Shown here in pieces: positions 10,485 to 19,274 of a stretch of 64,000 bases of DNA. This DNA comes from Acinetobacter suaedae. GTDB taxonomy: Bacteria > Pseudomonadota > Gammaproteobacteria > Pseudomonadales > Moraxellaceae. The notes under the pieces were generated by a model, which ran no database searches, was not told the DNA's origin, and was given only the letters and a program-made list of their open reading frames with translations. Every line of letters begins with the position of its first letter. Position 1 is the stretch's first letter. The DNA lies in contig NZ_CP043909.1 in assembly GCF_008630915.1 (NCBI RefSeq), positions 2,232,001-2,296,000 of the forward strand. Reading direction: 5' to 3'. The translations under genes and the position numbers were made by a program.

Positions 10485-12695
10485 ATGAAATCCGTATCCT
10501 ACACAACAATCTTTCACTTAAAATTTCAGCCTAAGTTTCTAAGTTTTGCGATCACCTCGATATTGAGTGGAATAGCGCAAACCTCTTTTGCAAATGAAAT
10601 ATCATCTACTGAATCTCAGCAACTGCCTACCATTACACTACAAGCTCAAGGCAATTGGCTAGAAAATGCCAATGCTGAAAAAGTACAACACCATGCTGGT
10701 GCACGTACAATTGTCGACCTAAACCGACTCGATGAAATCGCAACAACCTCTATTCGTGATGCTTTAAAACAAATTCCTGGCGTCCAAGTTCAAGACAGCA
10801 ATGGTACTGGAGGAAGTGATGTTTCATTAAATATTGGTGTTCGTGGTTTAACCTCACGTCTATCACCCCGCTCAACTGTATTAATGGATGGTGTTCCACT
10901 TGCAGTCGCTCCTTACGGTCAACCACAATTATCTTTAGCCCCAGTATCAATGGGTAATATTGAATCTGTAGATGTGGTTCGTGGTGCAGGTTCTGTTCGT
11001 TTTGGGCCACAAAACGTGGGTGGAATCATAAACTTTACAACGCGCAGCATTCCACAAGAGTTTTCAGGCTCGATTGGCCTAACCACAGAGTTTGCAACAG
11101 GGACTAATCAACTTAAATACACACCTCACATATTTATTGGTGGTACTTTAGATAATGGCTTAGGCTTAGCCCTGCTCTATTCAGGTACAAAAGGTGACGG
11201 TTATCGAGAAGCCAATAATAAAATTGACATTGATGATGTTATGTTGAAAACAGCTTATCAATGGACTGACCAAGATCAAATTGCCATTAACCTACATCAC
11301 TATGAAGGGCGCGGAGAAATGCCTGAAGGGTTAAGTGCCGAAAAGTTTGTAGAAAATCCTTATCAATCTAATCAAAGTCGCAATTATTTCGCAGGTCGTC
11401 GGTCAGATATTTCTGTGAAATATAGCCATAAAGATGAAATAAACAACTTTGAACTTTTGGGTTATTACGTTGATTCATTTCGTACCAGTGACTTAGAATC
11501 AATTGGCAATAAAGGCATAAGCACGCTCAGCAGTTCACCGCGTGATTACAAATACTTTGGTATTGAACCACGTTACTCACGTGCCTATCAATGGGCAAGT
11601 ATGGATAACGAGGTGACTGTGGGCTATCGTTATTTGCAAGAAGAAAGCTCTGAATTTTCAGGACGAGCGCAATATGACACGGCTACAGGGTCTCCTGGTA
11701 AATCTATCGCAAACACAACCAGTGAAGGTGGCACCAAAGCACATGCAATTTATATTGATAACCGCTTTGGTATCGGCAATTGGGTCATCACCCCAGGCAT
11801 TCGATTTGAATCGATTGATACACATAATCACTTCACCGCATATAACAACGGCCTACCAACCAACACAATCTATCCAAAAATCAAATCAGAAGAGTTCTTG
11901 CCAAGTCTTTCAGTGCTTTATAAAGCCAATGAAAACTGGAATATCTTTGCCAATGCAGGCGTTTCATTTGGACCACAACAATACAATCAACTAGTCACGG
12001 CGAAAACTGTTGATGGTAAAAATACAGCATTTTCGACACTTGATGGCTTACATCCAGAAAAGTCGAAAAACTATGAAATCGGCACCAAATATTTAGGGAA
12101 TGGTTTAAGTGCTGAGCTCACCTTATTTTACTTGGACTTTGATAAAGAACTTTTCTTGGAACGTCCCGACAATATCGGTACAGGGATTTGGACTGATTTA
12201 GGCGCCACCAGTCATAAAGGGATAGAAACTGGGCTTAGTTATGATTTTGGTCAACTCGCAGATGCCTTAGAGGGGTTGAAAGTTTACGGAAACTATACCT
12301 TTACCAAAGCAACCTCAGAAGCAGGCAAGTTTGAAGGCAAAGATTTACCCTATTATTCAAGACACTTAGGTAACCTTGGTTTAGCGTATCAAGTTGATCA
12401 GTGGTCAATTAATGCAGACATGTTTGCACAATCAAAACAACATGCTCCGGGTTCTGGTGATGTTTATCAAACACAAGAAACCGCAGATGGTCGTATTGGC
12501 GACATCCCAGGTTATTCAACATTTGCAGTAAGAGCGGGCTATGATTTTAGCCATCAGCTAAAAGGTTTAAAAGTTGCTGGAGGTGTGAAGAATGTATTCG
12601 ATAAGCAATACTTTACTCGTTCATCTGATTCAACGGGCGGTAAATATGTTGGACAGCCGCGTACTTTCTTCTTGCAAACATCTTTTGACTTCTAA
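10485..12695 (+). CDS. TonB-dependent outer-membrane receptor, FecA-like (ferric citrate type)
   Basis: Outer-membrane beta-barrel receptor for an iron chelate. An N-terminal export signal ends near FANE, then a candidate TonB box (LPTITLQA), a plug domain (about 60-190) and a barrel ending in the terminal Phe (LQTSFDF). The plug segment RGLTSRLSPRSTVLMDGVPL and the following PYGQPQLS closely recall FecA. Unlike E. coli FecA there is no N-terminal signalling (STN) domain, and no fecI/fecR genes are adjacent, so transcription is probably controlled by Fur alone. Ferric citrate as substrate is inference. Confidence 0.85.
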   Translation: MKSVSYTTIFHLKFQPKFLSFAITSILSGIAQTSFANEISSTESQQLPTITLQAQGNWLENANAEKVQHHAGARTIVDLNRLDEIATTSIRDALKQIPGVQVQDSNGTGGSDVSLNIGVRGLTSRLSPRSTVLMDGVPLAVAPYGQPQLSLAPVSMGNIESVDVVRGAGSVRFGPQNVGGIINFTTRSIPQEFSGSIGLTTEFATGTNQLKYTPHIFIGGTLDNGLGLALLYSGTKGDGYREANNKIDIDDVMLKTAYQWTDQDQIAINLHHYEGRGEMPEGLSAEKFVENPYQSNQSRNYFAGRRSDISVKYSHKDEINNFELLGYYVDSFRTSDLESIGNKGISTLSSSPRDYKYFGIEPRYSRAYQWASMDNEVTVGYRYLQEESSEFSGRAQYDTATGSPGKSIANTTSEGGTKAHAIYIDNRFGIGNWVITPGIRFESIDTHNHFTAYNNGLPTNTIYPKIKSEEFLPSLSVLYKANENWNIFANAGVSFGPQQYNQLVTAKTVDGKNTAFSTLDGLHPEKSKNYEIGTKYLGNGLSAELTLFYLDFDKELFLERPDNIGTGIWTDLGATSHKGIETGLSYDFGQLADALEGLKVYGNYTFTKATSEAGKFEGKDLPYYSRHLGNLGLAYQVDQWSINADMFAQSKQHAPGSGDVYQTQETADGRIGDIPGYSTFAVRAGYDFSHQLKGLKVAGGVKNVFDKQYFTRSSDSTGGKYVGQPRTFFLQTSFDF

Positions 12696-12713
12696 ATAAG
12701 TACTTAAATTAAG

Positions 12714-12742
12714 AAAAGCAGAAACCATGTTTTCTGCTTTTT
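12714..12742. terminator. Bidirectional terminator between the receptor and GFA genes
   Basis: The stem AAAAGCAGAAA / TTTCTGCTTTT with a short loop has T-runs on both strands, between converging genes. Confidence 0.88.
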
Positions 12743-13202
12743 ATTGATTTAATTCAAAATAGTGTTGTAGCTCCGTACGATTTGGTAACTCGTCAAATAA
12801 AACGAATGACACATCAGAAGTTGTCCAGCTGGCTTTTGATTTTATACAAAAATTTAGTACTTGCTCAGGCACAAAGTCCTCCTGAATCAGCCCCAAAGGA
12901 ATCCAAACAATGTTCGGATTGTGAGCCAATACATTTGGAACAGGTGAACCACATTGACGACAAAAGCAATTCGTAAATCCTGTCTTCTTACTAAAGGTCT
13001 GAATCAATTGCTGTCCACGTCGCCAATGAAAAGAAGAAGCTTGCACAAAGGTTGCCGCATTGACGCCTGCCCCAGATTGCTTACGACATAAACTACAAAA
13101 ACAATGATAAATCATTTTTATTTTTTCTAAATGGAATTCAAAACCGACTTCCCCGCACAAACAAGCACCTGTAAATAGTTTATTTTGATTCATTAATGTC
13201 AT
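12741..13202 (-). CDS. GFA-family (CENP-V/GFA fold) zinc protein
   Basis: Small zinc protein of the GFA family, named after the glutathione-dependent formaldehyde-activating enzyme, though most members lack a shown function. Cysteine clusters are visible: ACLCGEV, HCFCSLCRKQSG and CFCRQCGSP, matching the family's zinc sites. I chose the ATG at 13202 because GAGGA lies eight bases upstream; a longer reading from 13217 lacks this spacing. It stands alone between a terminator and a TetR gene. The enzymatic activity is not predictable. Confidence 0.8.
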   Translation of the reverse strand: MTLMNQNKLFTGACLCGEVGFEFHLEKIKMIYHCFCSLCRKQSGAGVNAATFVQASSFHWRRGQQLIQTFSKKTGFTNCFCRQCGSPVPNVLAHNPNIVWIPLGLIQEDFVPEQVLNFCIKSKASWTTSDVSFVLFDELPNRTELQHYFELNQ

Positions 13203-13304
13203 CTTTTTTATCCTCATGGTTTAGCTGTATCGGCATATTACTAGGATGTATAACTTTTCTTAATCCACAGTAGAATTCAAAACTAAAACAAACCCATCTT
13301 TGTT

Positions 13305-13937
13305 TTATGCATCTTTAGCAAGATTTTGCAAAGAGTCCCACGCCGCACTCGCCAGTGCTTCTCTATATGTCTTTGGATTTGTCTCGACTTTTTCAAATAA
13401 CCACGCACGGCAATAATTTTCGGTTGCACCAATCACCAATGACATCATCAATTCAGAAGGTGTTGATTTCAATAAACTAGCATCGCTATATCTCGAAATA
13501 TGGTGACGTATAGTTTTATTTCTAAGCTTATTTTTCTCAATTAATATCGTGCGATGTTCACTTTGCATCACACTGTAATGAGCAAGCAGTAAAAATTTCG
13601 CGAATTCTGGCTGATCTGCTACCCAATCTACGTAACTATAAATTAATCGATATATAAACTCTTTTAATGAGCATGCCTTTTCTAAATATTGCTCTCTTAA
13701 AGTGGCCTGATCTTCTAAAGCGGCAAAAACCAATGCTGCAATCACACCTTCTTTATTTTTAAAGTGATGATAAATCGCACCTACACTACTTTCAGACTTT
13801 TCTCGAATCATCTCAATACTGGTTGCATCTAATCCATAGTCAAGAAAACAGGACAATGCATCCAACAATATCTGTCTTTTTAATAAAGATCTTCGCTGAG
13901 GATACAATCTTTCCAATAATTGCTGAGCCGTTTCCAT
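13305..13937 (-). CDS. TetR/AcrR-family transcriptional regulator
   Basis: Dimeric repressor of the TetR family. The helix-turn-helix lies in the first 60 residues (ATSIEMIREKSESSVGAIYH...), followed by a helical ligand domain. The frame is open from a GTG at 13988, but the ATG at 13937 gives a more usual N-terminus (210 residues) and leaves room for the promoter, so I prefer it with modest confidence. It is divergent from a hotdog-fold gene, with a 17-bp inverted repeat between them, a likely autoregulatory operator. The ligand is unknown; the neighbour suggests an acyl compound. Confidence 0.85.
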   Translation of the reverse strand: METAQQLLERLYPQRRSLLKRQILLDALSCFLDYGLDATSIEMIREKSESSVGAIYHHFKNKEGVIAALVFAALEDQATLREQYLEKACSLKEFIYRLIYSYVDWVADQPEFAKFLLLAHYSVMQSEHRTILIEKNKLRNKTIRHHISRYSDASLLKSTPSELMMSLVIGATENYCRAWLFEKVETNPKTYREALASAAWDSLQNLAKDA

Positions 13938-13997
13938 ATTCAATTTAAGTTCGCCGATCGTCGGAACTATTGTGTATGACTTGACCACAACTTGTAA

Positions 13998-14014
13998 ACA
14001 GAATTATATTCTGT
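13998..14014. promoter_or_regulatory. Candidate TetR operator
   Basis: ACAGAAT-TAT-ATTCTGT has perfect seven-base arms and lies between the divergent TetR and hotdog-fold genes. A symmetric site at this position is typical for autoregulated TetR pairs. Confidence 0.6.
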
Positions 14015-14051
14015 AAAAGAATTAAATTTTGTTTAATTAGGATAATATCAA

Positions 14052-14519
14052 ATGACTTCAACTTTAGACTTATGGAATAAAGCTTCTGCTTTTCCTGCTG
14101 GAAAATGGACATTTACACGCATGCTTTGTCTTAAAGCCCCCTATTTCAGTAGTATTGCTCCATTATTTGAAGAACTAAAACCAAATTACTGCAAAATATC
14201 GATTAAGAAAAAACGTTCGGTACTCAATCATATTGGTACTGTGCATGCGATTGCGATGTGCAACATGGCTGAATTAGCAGGCGGAACGATGACAGAAGTT
14301 ACGGTACCTTCTAGCCACCGTTGGATACCAAAAGGCATGACAGTTGAATACTTAAAGAAAGCAGAAACCGATCTAATCGCAATAGCCACTCCTGTTGAGG
14401 AAAATTATGATTGGGACAAAGCGGGCGAATATCTTGTGAATGTTGACGTATTTGATAAAGCCAATGAAAAAGTGTTCCATGCAAAGATCACAATGTGGAT
14501 TTCTAAAAAGAAAAAATAA
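14052..14519 (+). CDS. Hotdog-fold protein, DUF4442 / PaaI-like thioesterase family
   Basis: A 155-residue protein resembling DUF4442, a branch of the hotdog superfamily that includes acyl-CoA thioesterases. The motif HAIAMCNMAELAGG corresponds to the central hotdog helix, where PaaI-type enzymes have their catalytic Asn/Asp or Glu. The C-terminal strand reads KITMWISKKKK. It is divergent from a TetR regulator that probably controls it. AGGA lies about ten bases before the ATG. Activity on acyl-CoA is inferred from the fold only. Confidence 0.75.
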   Translation: MTSTLDLWNKASAFPAGKWTFTRMLCLKAPYFSSIAPLFEELKPNYCKISIKKKRSVLNHIGTVHAIAMCNMAELAGGTMTEVTVPSSHRWIPKGMTVEYLKKAETDLIAIATPVEENYDWDKAGEYLVNVDVFDKANEKVFHAKITMWISKKKK

Positions 14520-14520
14520 A

Positions 14521-14553
14521 AAAAGCCCCGAACTCTACAAGTGCGGGGCTTTT
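14521..14553. terminator. Bidirectional terminator between the hotdog and desaturase genes
   Basis: AAAAGCCCCG pairs with CGGGGCTTTT across a 13-base loop, with A/T-runs on both sides, between converging genes. Confidence 0.9.
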
Positions 14554-14565
14554 CACATTTAAAGA

Positions 14566-15666
14566 TTATTTTTTAAATGGCAATGCATATTTAAAGATAC
14601 GACCAACTACTTCACCGAATTGTTTTACGAAACTCGCATTGTTGTAATTTAGGCCATATTTTTTACATACAGCTTCCACTTTTGGTGCGACTTCACGATA
14701 ACGACGTGCAGGGATATCTGGAAACAGGTGATGCTCAATCTGATGACTAAGATGACCTGTTAAAATATGAAATGCCTCTGATCCCGTCAGATTTGATGAC
14801 CCACGAATTTGGCGCATATACCAATGACCACGACTCTCATTTTGTAAAACTGTTTTCGGGAAAACTTCTGCGTCTTTGGTAAAGTGACCACAGAAAATAA
14901 TACTAAATGTCCAAACATTACGTATGCCATTGGCAACCAAATTTCCTGCAAATACAGGAATTGCTGATGGCCCTGCAATCAATGGGAAAAACACATAATC
15001 TTTAAATAATTGTTTGCCTATTTTCTTTTTAACAGGTCGCCATTCCTGCTTAAACTCAGACATAGTTTTACGCTTATACAGCAGCTTGCCCAATTCAAGA
15101 TTTTGAATTGCAACCCCCCATTGGAATAACAAACTAAAAGGCAAAATATATAATGGCTGAATTACTGAAGACTTCGTCCAACGCTGCTCTGGAAATAAAC
15201 GAAATACACCATATCCGACATCATCATCCATACCTTTGATATTGGTATAAGTATGATGCTTATAATTATGTGTTTGTCTCCAATTATCTGAAGTTCCCAC
15301 CGTATCCCATTCATAGGTTTGACCATTGAATTTCGGATCGTTCATCCAGTCATACTGACCATGCATGACATTGTGTCCCAACTCCATGTTTTCCATGATT
15401 TTGGCAAAGCCTAATAAACCTGTTCCCAATAACCATGCTGGCGGAAACCAACCTGCAAATAACAGTGCGCGCCCTAAAAAACTACTATAGCGAATGGTTG
15501 AATAAACACGACGAATATATTTCGCGTCTTTTTCGCCCAAATCGTTTAATACCTCTTGTTTGATTTGATCCAATTCGCGTGCAAAAGCTTCTAACTCTGC
15601 GGCAGTTAAATCACGATTTTTAGGGTTTTTAAAATATTGAATTTTAACAGGCATGTTCATAATCAT
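14566..15666 (-). CDS. Membrane fatty acid (acyl-CoA type) desaturase, DesB-like
   Basis: Di-iron membrane desaturase that puts a double bond into acyl chains. The three histidine boxes are present: HNVMH, HNYKHH and HQIEHH. Hydrophobic stretches between them match the usual four-helix topology. Length (366) fits the class. It follows, by eight bases, a ferredoxin reductase gene that would supply electrons, and this pair is divergent from a TetR regulator; the arrangement matches desCB/desT of Pseudomonas aeruginosa, where the desaturase acts on exogenous acyl-CoA. Several ATGs crowd the start (residues 1, 3 and 5). Confidence 0.88.
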   Translation of the reverse strand: MIMNMPVKIQYFKNPKNRDLTAAELEAFARELDQIKQEVLNDLGEKDAKYIRRVYSTIRYSSFLGRALLFAGWFPPAWLLGTGLLGFAKIMENMELGHNVMHGQYDWMNDPKFNGQTYEWDTVGTSDNWRQTHNYKHHTYTNIKGMDDDVGYGVFRLFPEQRWTKSSVIQPLYILPFSLLFQWGVAIQNLELGKLLYKRKTMSEFKQEWRPVKKKIGKQLFKDYVFFPLIAGPSAIPVFAGNLVANGIRNVWTFSIIFCGHFTKDAEVFPKTVLQNESRGHWYMRQIRGSSNLTGSEAFHILTGHLSHQIEHHLFPDIPARRYREVAPKVEAVCKKYGLNYNNASFVKQFGEVVGRIFKYALPFKK

Positions 15667-15674
15667 TTTCTCGC

Positions 15675-16742
15675 TTACAGATCAATCACAAGATCAGATT
15701 GGGCAGAATTTACACAAATTTTTAATAACTGAGATGGCTCATGATTGGCTGAACCATTAAGTAAGTTTTTTGTCGCACCTTGCGCTTTATTACAAGCACA
15801 CTTATTACAAATTCCCATACGACAACCATGATTTGGTTTGATGCCTTGCTGTTCTAAACTAGCTAAGATCGATTGACCTTTCGGGATTGCAACAGTCTTA
15901 TTGGATTGAGTTAATGTGACATTAATAAAACCTGTATCTGTCGCATCATGTTCAAATTGACTTAAGCTAAATGCTTCTGTTTGGATAAATGCAGCATCTA
16001 CGAATAATGTCTCTGCTGTTGCCACAAAGCCAGAAGGACCACATGCATAAACTGTGGTTTGATTTAGCTTGGTAAACTGATCAACATGATTCTGATTTAA
16101 ACGCTGATCTTGCTCTTGCGTATAAAAAATCTGATAACTGAAATTTGCAAAATTTTCGGAAACTTCCTTGAAATACTCTGCATACGCAGCATCATCATGC
16201 GTTTTAACCCAGTACATCAGATGAACAGGAACCGTATTTAATTGCTTTGATTGGCATAAGGCTTCAATCAAACTCAACATCGGTGTAATCCCGCTGCCTG
16301 CTGCAAGTAACAATAAGTTTGGGCTTTGAATATGCTGTTGCATATCGCCATAAGGTTGTCCCAAATGCAAAATATCGCCTATTTGAGATTGTTCAACTAA
16401 CCATGAACTGACAAGCCCTTGATCAACTTTCTTCACTGTCAAACAAAGATGTTCTGCATCCACATGCATCAAACTATAAGTACGCTCGTAATGACGTCCA
16501 GCAATTTCAACTGTAATTGGATGATGTTGTCCTGCTACCCCACGTTGAACATGACGATTGCATTTTAAAATTAGACTGACCGTATCTTTTGCCACTATTT
16601 GTTTTTTTATGATTTGGGCTAAAGATTGATTTACAGACCATAATGGATTGATTTTCTGTAACCAAAAATTGGCATCATGGCTGTTCATTACGCTGTTAGC
16701 CAATGAATTGAATAGAGAATTTCTCTTTTCGATTGCATACAT
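15675..16742 (-). CDS. Ferredoxin reductase with C-terminal [2Fe-2S] domain, DesC-like
   Basis: Electron-transfer partner for the desaturase. An FAD-binding domain (YERTYSLMH, near residue 100) is followed by an NAD(P)-binding domain (LLLAAGSGITPMLSLIEAL) and a plant-type [2Fe-2S] domain at the C-terminus with CRMGICNKCAC and a fourth Cys in LKICVNS. The longest frame opens at 16781, but that start lies inside a candidate operator, so I use the ATG at 16742; another internal ATG is also possible. It is the first gene of the desC-desB operon. Confidence 0.85.
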   Translation of the reverse strand: MYAIEKRNSLFNSLANSVMNSHDANFWLQKINPLWSVNQSLAQIIKKQIVAKDTVSLILKCNRHVQRGVAGQHHPITVEIAGRHYERTYSLMHVDAEHLCLTVKKVDQGLVSSWLVEQSQIGDILHLGQPYGDMQQHIQSPNLLLLAAGSGITPMLSLIEALCQSKQLNTVPVHLMYWVKTHDDAAYAEYFKEVSENFANFSYQIFYTQEQDQRLNQNHVDQFTKLNQTTVYACGPSGFVATAETLFVDAAFIQTEAFSLSQFEHDATDTGFINVTLTQSNKTVAIPKGQSILASLEQQGIKPNHGCRMGICNKCACNKAQGATKNLLNGSANHEPSQLLKICVNSAQSDLVIDL

Positions 16743-16772
16743 GAGCAGGTACTCTGGTTGTTTTGCATTTAT

Positions 16773-16812
16773 TATACACATGTATATTTATTTGTATATA
16801 TACAACTGTATA
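16773..16812. promoter_or_regulatory. Twin palindromic operator between the desC-like and desT-like genes
   Basis: The dyad TATACA-N2-TGTATA occurs twice, at 16773-16786 and 16799-16812, 26 bp apart centre to centre; the perfect palindrome TGTATATATACA (16793-16804) overlaps the second. Position between divergent promoters suggests binding by the adjacent TetR protein. Confidence 0.65.
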
Positions 16813-16945
16813 ATAATTTATGTTTCACAAGTTCAAATACAACCGCTATACTCTGAATTAGCTCACTTATATTTTGAAAACAATGGTTCATTCTTCTTTT
16901 TTAACGCTCGGCTCTAACACAATAAATGAACAAGATGTCATTCCA

Positions 16946-17578
16946 ATGAAAGCTCCTGTGCGTTCGGTAGGTAGAAAAGCGACGATTACAAAAGAAGAGT
17001 TATTTCAAGCAACTCTCAATCTCATTGGCCCGCAAAAAAGTATTGCTTCATTGAGTTTGCGAGAGATTGCACGTGAAGCTGGTATTGCACCAAATAGTTT
17101 CTATCGTCATTTTAAAGACATTGACGAACTTGCAATTGCATTAATCGATCGCGCAGGTTTAGTTTTACGTAAAATTATTCGTGAAGCTCGATTAAAGGCA
17201 GTTTTACAACAAAGCATTATTCGCAGCTCTGTTGAAGTCTTTATTCAACAATTAGATGCCGATGAAGGAAATCTCAGTCTATTGCTACGTGAAAGTTATA
17301 CTGGCTCAACCTCGTATAAAGCTGCGGTTGATCGTCAACTCAATTTCTTTCAACAAGAATTACAAGAAGATTTGATTCGTTTAGAACAAATGAATAATAG
17401 TAAAATGAGTCATGCCGACATTGCAGCCAAAGCGATCACTCAATTGGTATTTAATATGGGTGCTAAAGTACTCGACCTCCCTGTTGAACAACGAACCGAG
17501 GTTGCAGAACAGACTATGATCATGATTCGAATGATCTTAGAAGGTGCTCGACATTTGGATGAGGGAAGCATTCGTTAA
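16946..17578 (+). CDS. TetR-family regulator of fatty acid desaturation, DesT/FabR-like
   Basis: TetR-type repressor. The helix-turn-helix reads LSLREIAREAGIAPNSFYRHF, very close to FabR and DesT, which sense the saturated/unsaturated acyl-CoA balance. It is divergent from the desC-desB pair, with a twin palindrome between them. The frame is open from a TTG at 16874 and contains ATGs at 16883 and 16946; I prefer 16946 (MKAPVRSVGRK), which gives a typical length of 210 residues, but no start has a clear Shine-Dalgarno sequence. The role is inferred from similarity and context. Confidence 0.82.
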   Translation: MKAPVRSVGRKATITKEELFQATLNLIGPQKSIASLSLREIAREAGIAPNSFYRHFKDIDELAIALIDRAGLVLRKIIREARLKAVLQQSIIRSSVEVFIQQLDADEGNLSLLLRESYTGSTSYKAAVDRQLNFFQQELQEDLIRLEQMNNSKMSHADIAAKAITQLVFNMGAKVLDLPVEQRTEVAEQTMIMIRMILEGARHLDEGSIR

Positions 17579-17598
17579 CCTAATTTGTATTTAGTTGA

Positions 17599-17925
17599 TA
17601 TGCTGATTACAGTGAACAAACAGATAAATATATTGGGTATCTTGGAACGTTAATTAAAGTATGTGAACGAGAGCTTCACGAAGAACTTTGTTTAATTAAA
17701 TCAATAGATACTCCACAAATGACTTCAATTATTGTCAATCAAACTAATGATGTAGGTTCTGTTCATGTAGGGTTACCTTTATTAATACAATTAGATTCGA
17801 AAGAATCTATTACTGTTGATCCTAATGAAATATCTGCCCCTGTTTGGACTTCTATAGAAAAACTTAAAGAAGAAATAGACTTATATGAAAATTGGTCACA
17901 AATACTTACTAAAGACATGTTTTAA
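17599..17925 (+). pseudogene. Truncated Nudix-hydrolase remnant
   Basis: An open stretch of about 108 codons has no start codon for its first 40. It includes RELHEEL, which resembles the end of a Nudix box, then SIIVNQTNDVGSVHVGLPL, typical of the following strands in one Nudix subgroup. The N-terminal part, including the glycine-rich beginning of the Nudix box, is missing, and a stop lies right before 17599. It is therefore most likely a deletion remnant at the edge of an accessory island. An internal start at 17719 would give 68 residues of no evident function. Confidence 0.55.
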
Positions 17926-18009
17926 GATTTATCAAAACCAATACATAAAAGTCAGTACACGGATTAATCACTTTGTTAGTATGTTGCCAAAATAAAAGAG
18001 GGAAAAATT

Positions 18010-18570
18010 TTGGCAAAACCATATATTGTAATTGGTTGTCCTACAACGGGTGGCGGTAAAGTTATTTCAGGAAATAGTAGTTTTTTGATCGAAGGTAAAG
18101 CAATCGCGTGTGTTGGTGATAAAGCAACTTGTCCTAAACATCAGACCGTTTCAACGATCATTTCAGGTGATCCGTACATGCAAGTGTTTGGAAAAGCAGC
18201 TGCTCGAGTGAATGACTCTTTATCTTGTGGGTGCAAGTTATTACCACAACAAAATCTAGTAGTTCAAGATAATGGATCTTCTTCTTCATCTAAAGCTGCT
18301 TCAAGCACATTTGCACCAACATCTACGCAGTTTAAACAAGACAATTTTGTCCCCACTGATGATCATGGCATTAAGTTTAAGTTCATCAACGATAAAACAG
18401 GACAACCTTTAATTGAACACTACTTTAAAATCACAGCCCCAAACGGTGAAGTAATTGAAGGGTTTACTGATGAATCTGGGCAAACAGAGCTTGTTGAATC
18501 TGGCAAAGAAGCAAAAGAAGTTGATCTAGTGACTTTCGATTTATCAAAGCCGATGAGTGAGTGGGGCTAA
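18010..18570 (+). CDS. PAAR-domain type VI secretion spike protein with C-terminal extension
   Basis: PAAR proteins cap the VgrG spike of the type VI secretion system and carry effectors. Residues 1-90 hold the PAAR features: GCPTTGGGKV, ACVGDKATCPKH and VNDSLSCGCKL. A Ser/Ala/Thr-rich linker (about 93-115) leads to a beta-rich C-terminal domain (KFKFINDKTGQPL...GFTDESGQTEL) of the transthyretin-like sort found as a linker in such proteins. Start is TTG with GAGG at good spacing. The next gene begins two bases after the stop, which suggests that its product is the cargo. No vgrG or core T6SS gene lies in the window. Confidence 0.82.
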   Translation: MAKPYIVIGCPTTGGGKVISGNSSFLIEGKAIACVGDKATCPKHQTVSTIISGDPYMQVFGKAAARVNDSLSCGCKLLPQQNLVVQDNGSSSSSKAASSTFAPTSTQFKQDNFVPTDDHGIKFKFINDKTGQPLIEHYFKITAPNGEVIEGFTDESGQTELVESGKEAKEVDLVTFDLSKPMSEWG

Positions 18571-18572
18571 CA

Positions 18573-19274
18573 ATGTCAGAAAATTTACGAAATTCTTATA
18601 ATAGATGGACTCACCCTGACTCACTTGAGTTTCCACCTCAAGAACAGAAAGTATGTGTCATCACAGAACCATTGTGCAATCAATACATTAAAGCGCGCAA
18701 TTACTACGTAGCCCAACCTTACAACTTCATGATCGGTATAGAAGAATGGGTTAATATAAAGAACAGCATTGAATTATTAATGGCTGTAAGGTTTGGCATG
18801 GAATATGACGTTAATACATTCCCTGACGGATACATACACGACACAGCATTCCACACCCAAATGTACATTAAATTTCATAATTATGTACTCAAACACTCAT
18901 TAAAAGAGATTCCAAAAATTGTGGGCGAATTTCAACAAACCGCTTTCAAAGTAAGATTTTTAAGTACATTTGCTGTTAATGATTTGCGTGAATTGAGAAA
19001 TGTAGGACCATTTGCACAGGGTAAAGGAGCCGTCAAGGCAATAAAAGATTTACAAAAAACGGTTAGTAGATTAAATGTTGTTGAAGCTACAAGAGATTTG
19101 GAAAATCTTACCTTAAATGGTGGTCCATTGCATATTAATAGGCTAATGTTCAAACGGGTTTTTAAACAAGATTTTCACCCTGGAATGGTGCAGATTTTAC
19201 GTAATCAGGGTATTTATAGAGGTGATCCAGAAAATGTTCGATACGCAGAGTTTGATAAAAAATTTAGCCGTTAG
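18573..19274 (+). CDS. Candidate type VI effector of unrecognised family
   Basis: A 233-residue protein I do not recognise. It follows the PAAR gene by two bases and is followed by, and overlaps, a small lipoprotein gene, the layout of a PAAR-effector-immunity cassette. The first part (KVCVITEPLCNQYIKARNYYVAQPYNFMIGIEEW) is rich in aromatic residues; no signal peptide or membrane segment is evident. A degenerate copy of its last 47 codons lies at 19760-19912, after the first lipoprotein gene. If the neighbours are immunity proteins, their lipidation means the toxin acts in the periplasm. The function is inference from context only. Confidence 0.6.
   Translation: MSENLRNSYNRWTHPDSLEFPPQEQKVCVITEPLCNQYIKARNYYVAQPYNFMIGIEEWVNIKNSIELLMAVRFGMEYDVNTFPDGYIHDTAFHTQMYIKFHNYVLKHSLKEIPKIVGEFQQTAFKVRFLSTFAVNDLRELRNVGPFAQGKGAVKAIKDLQKTVSRLNVVEATRDLENLTLNGGPLHINRLMFKRVFKQDFHPGMVQILRNQGIYRGDPENVRYAEFDKKFSR

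Noticed and set aside
16742..16781. Longer N-terminus of the DesC-like reductase
   Set aside because: The extra 13 codons run into a palindromic operator and have no ribosome binding site.
17719..17925. A 68-residue intact gene
   Set aside because: The same frame is open upstream without a start and shows Nudix-like sequence, so it is better explained as the end of a truncated gene.
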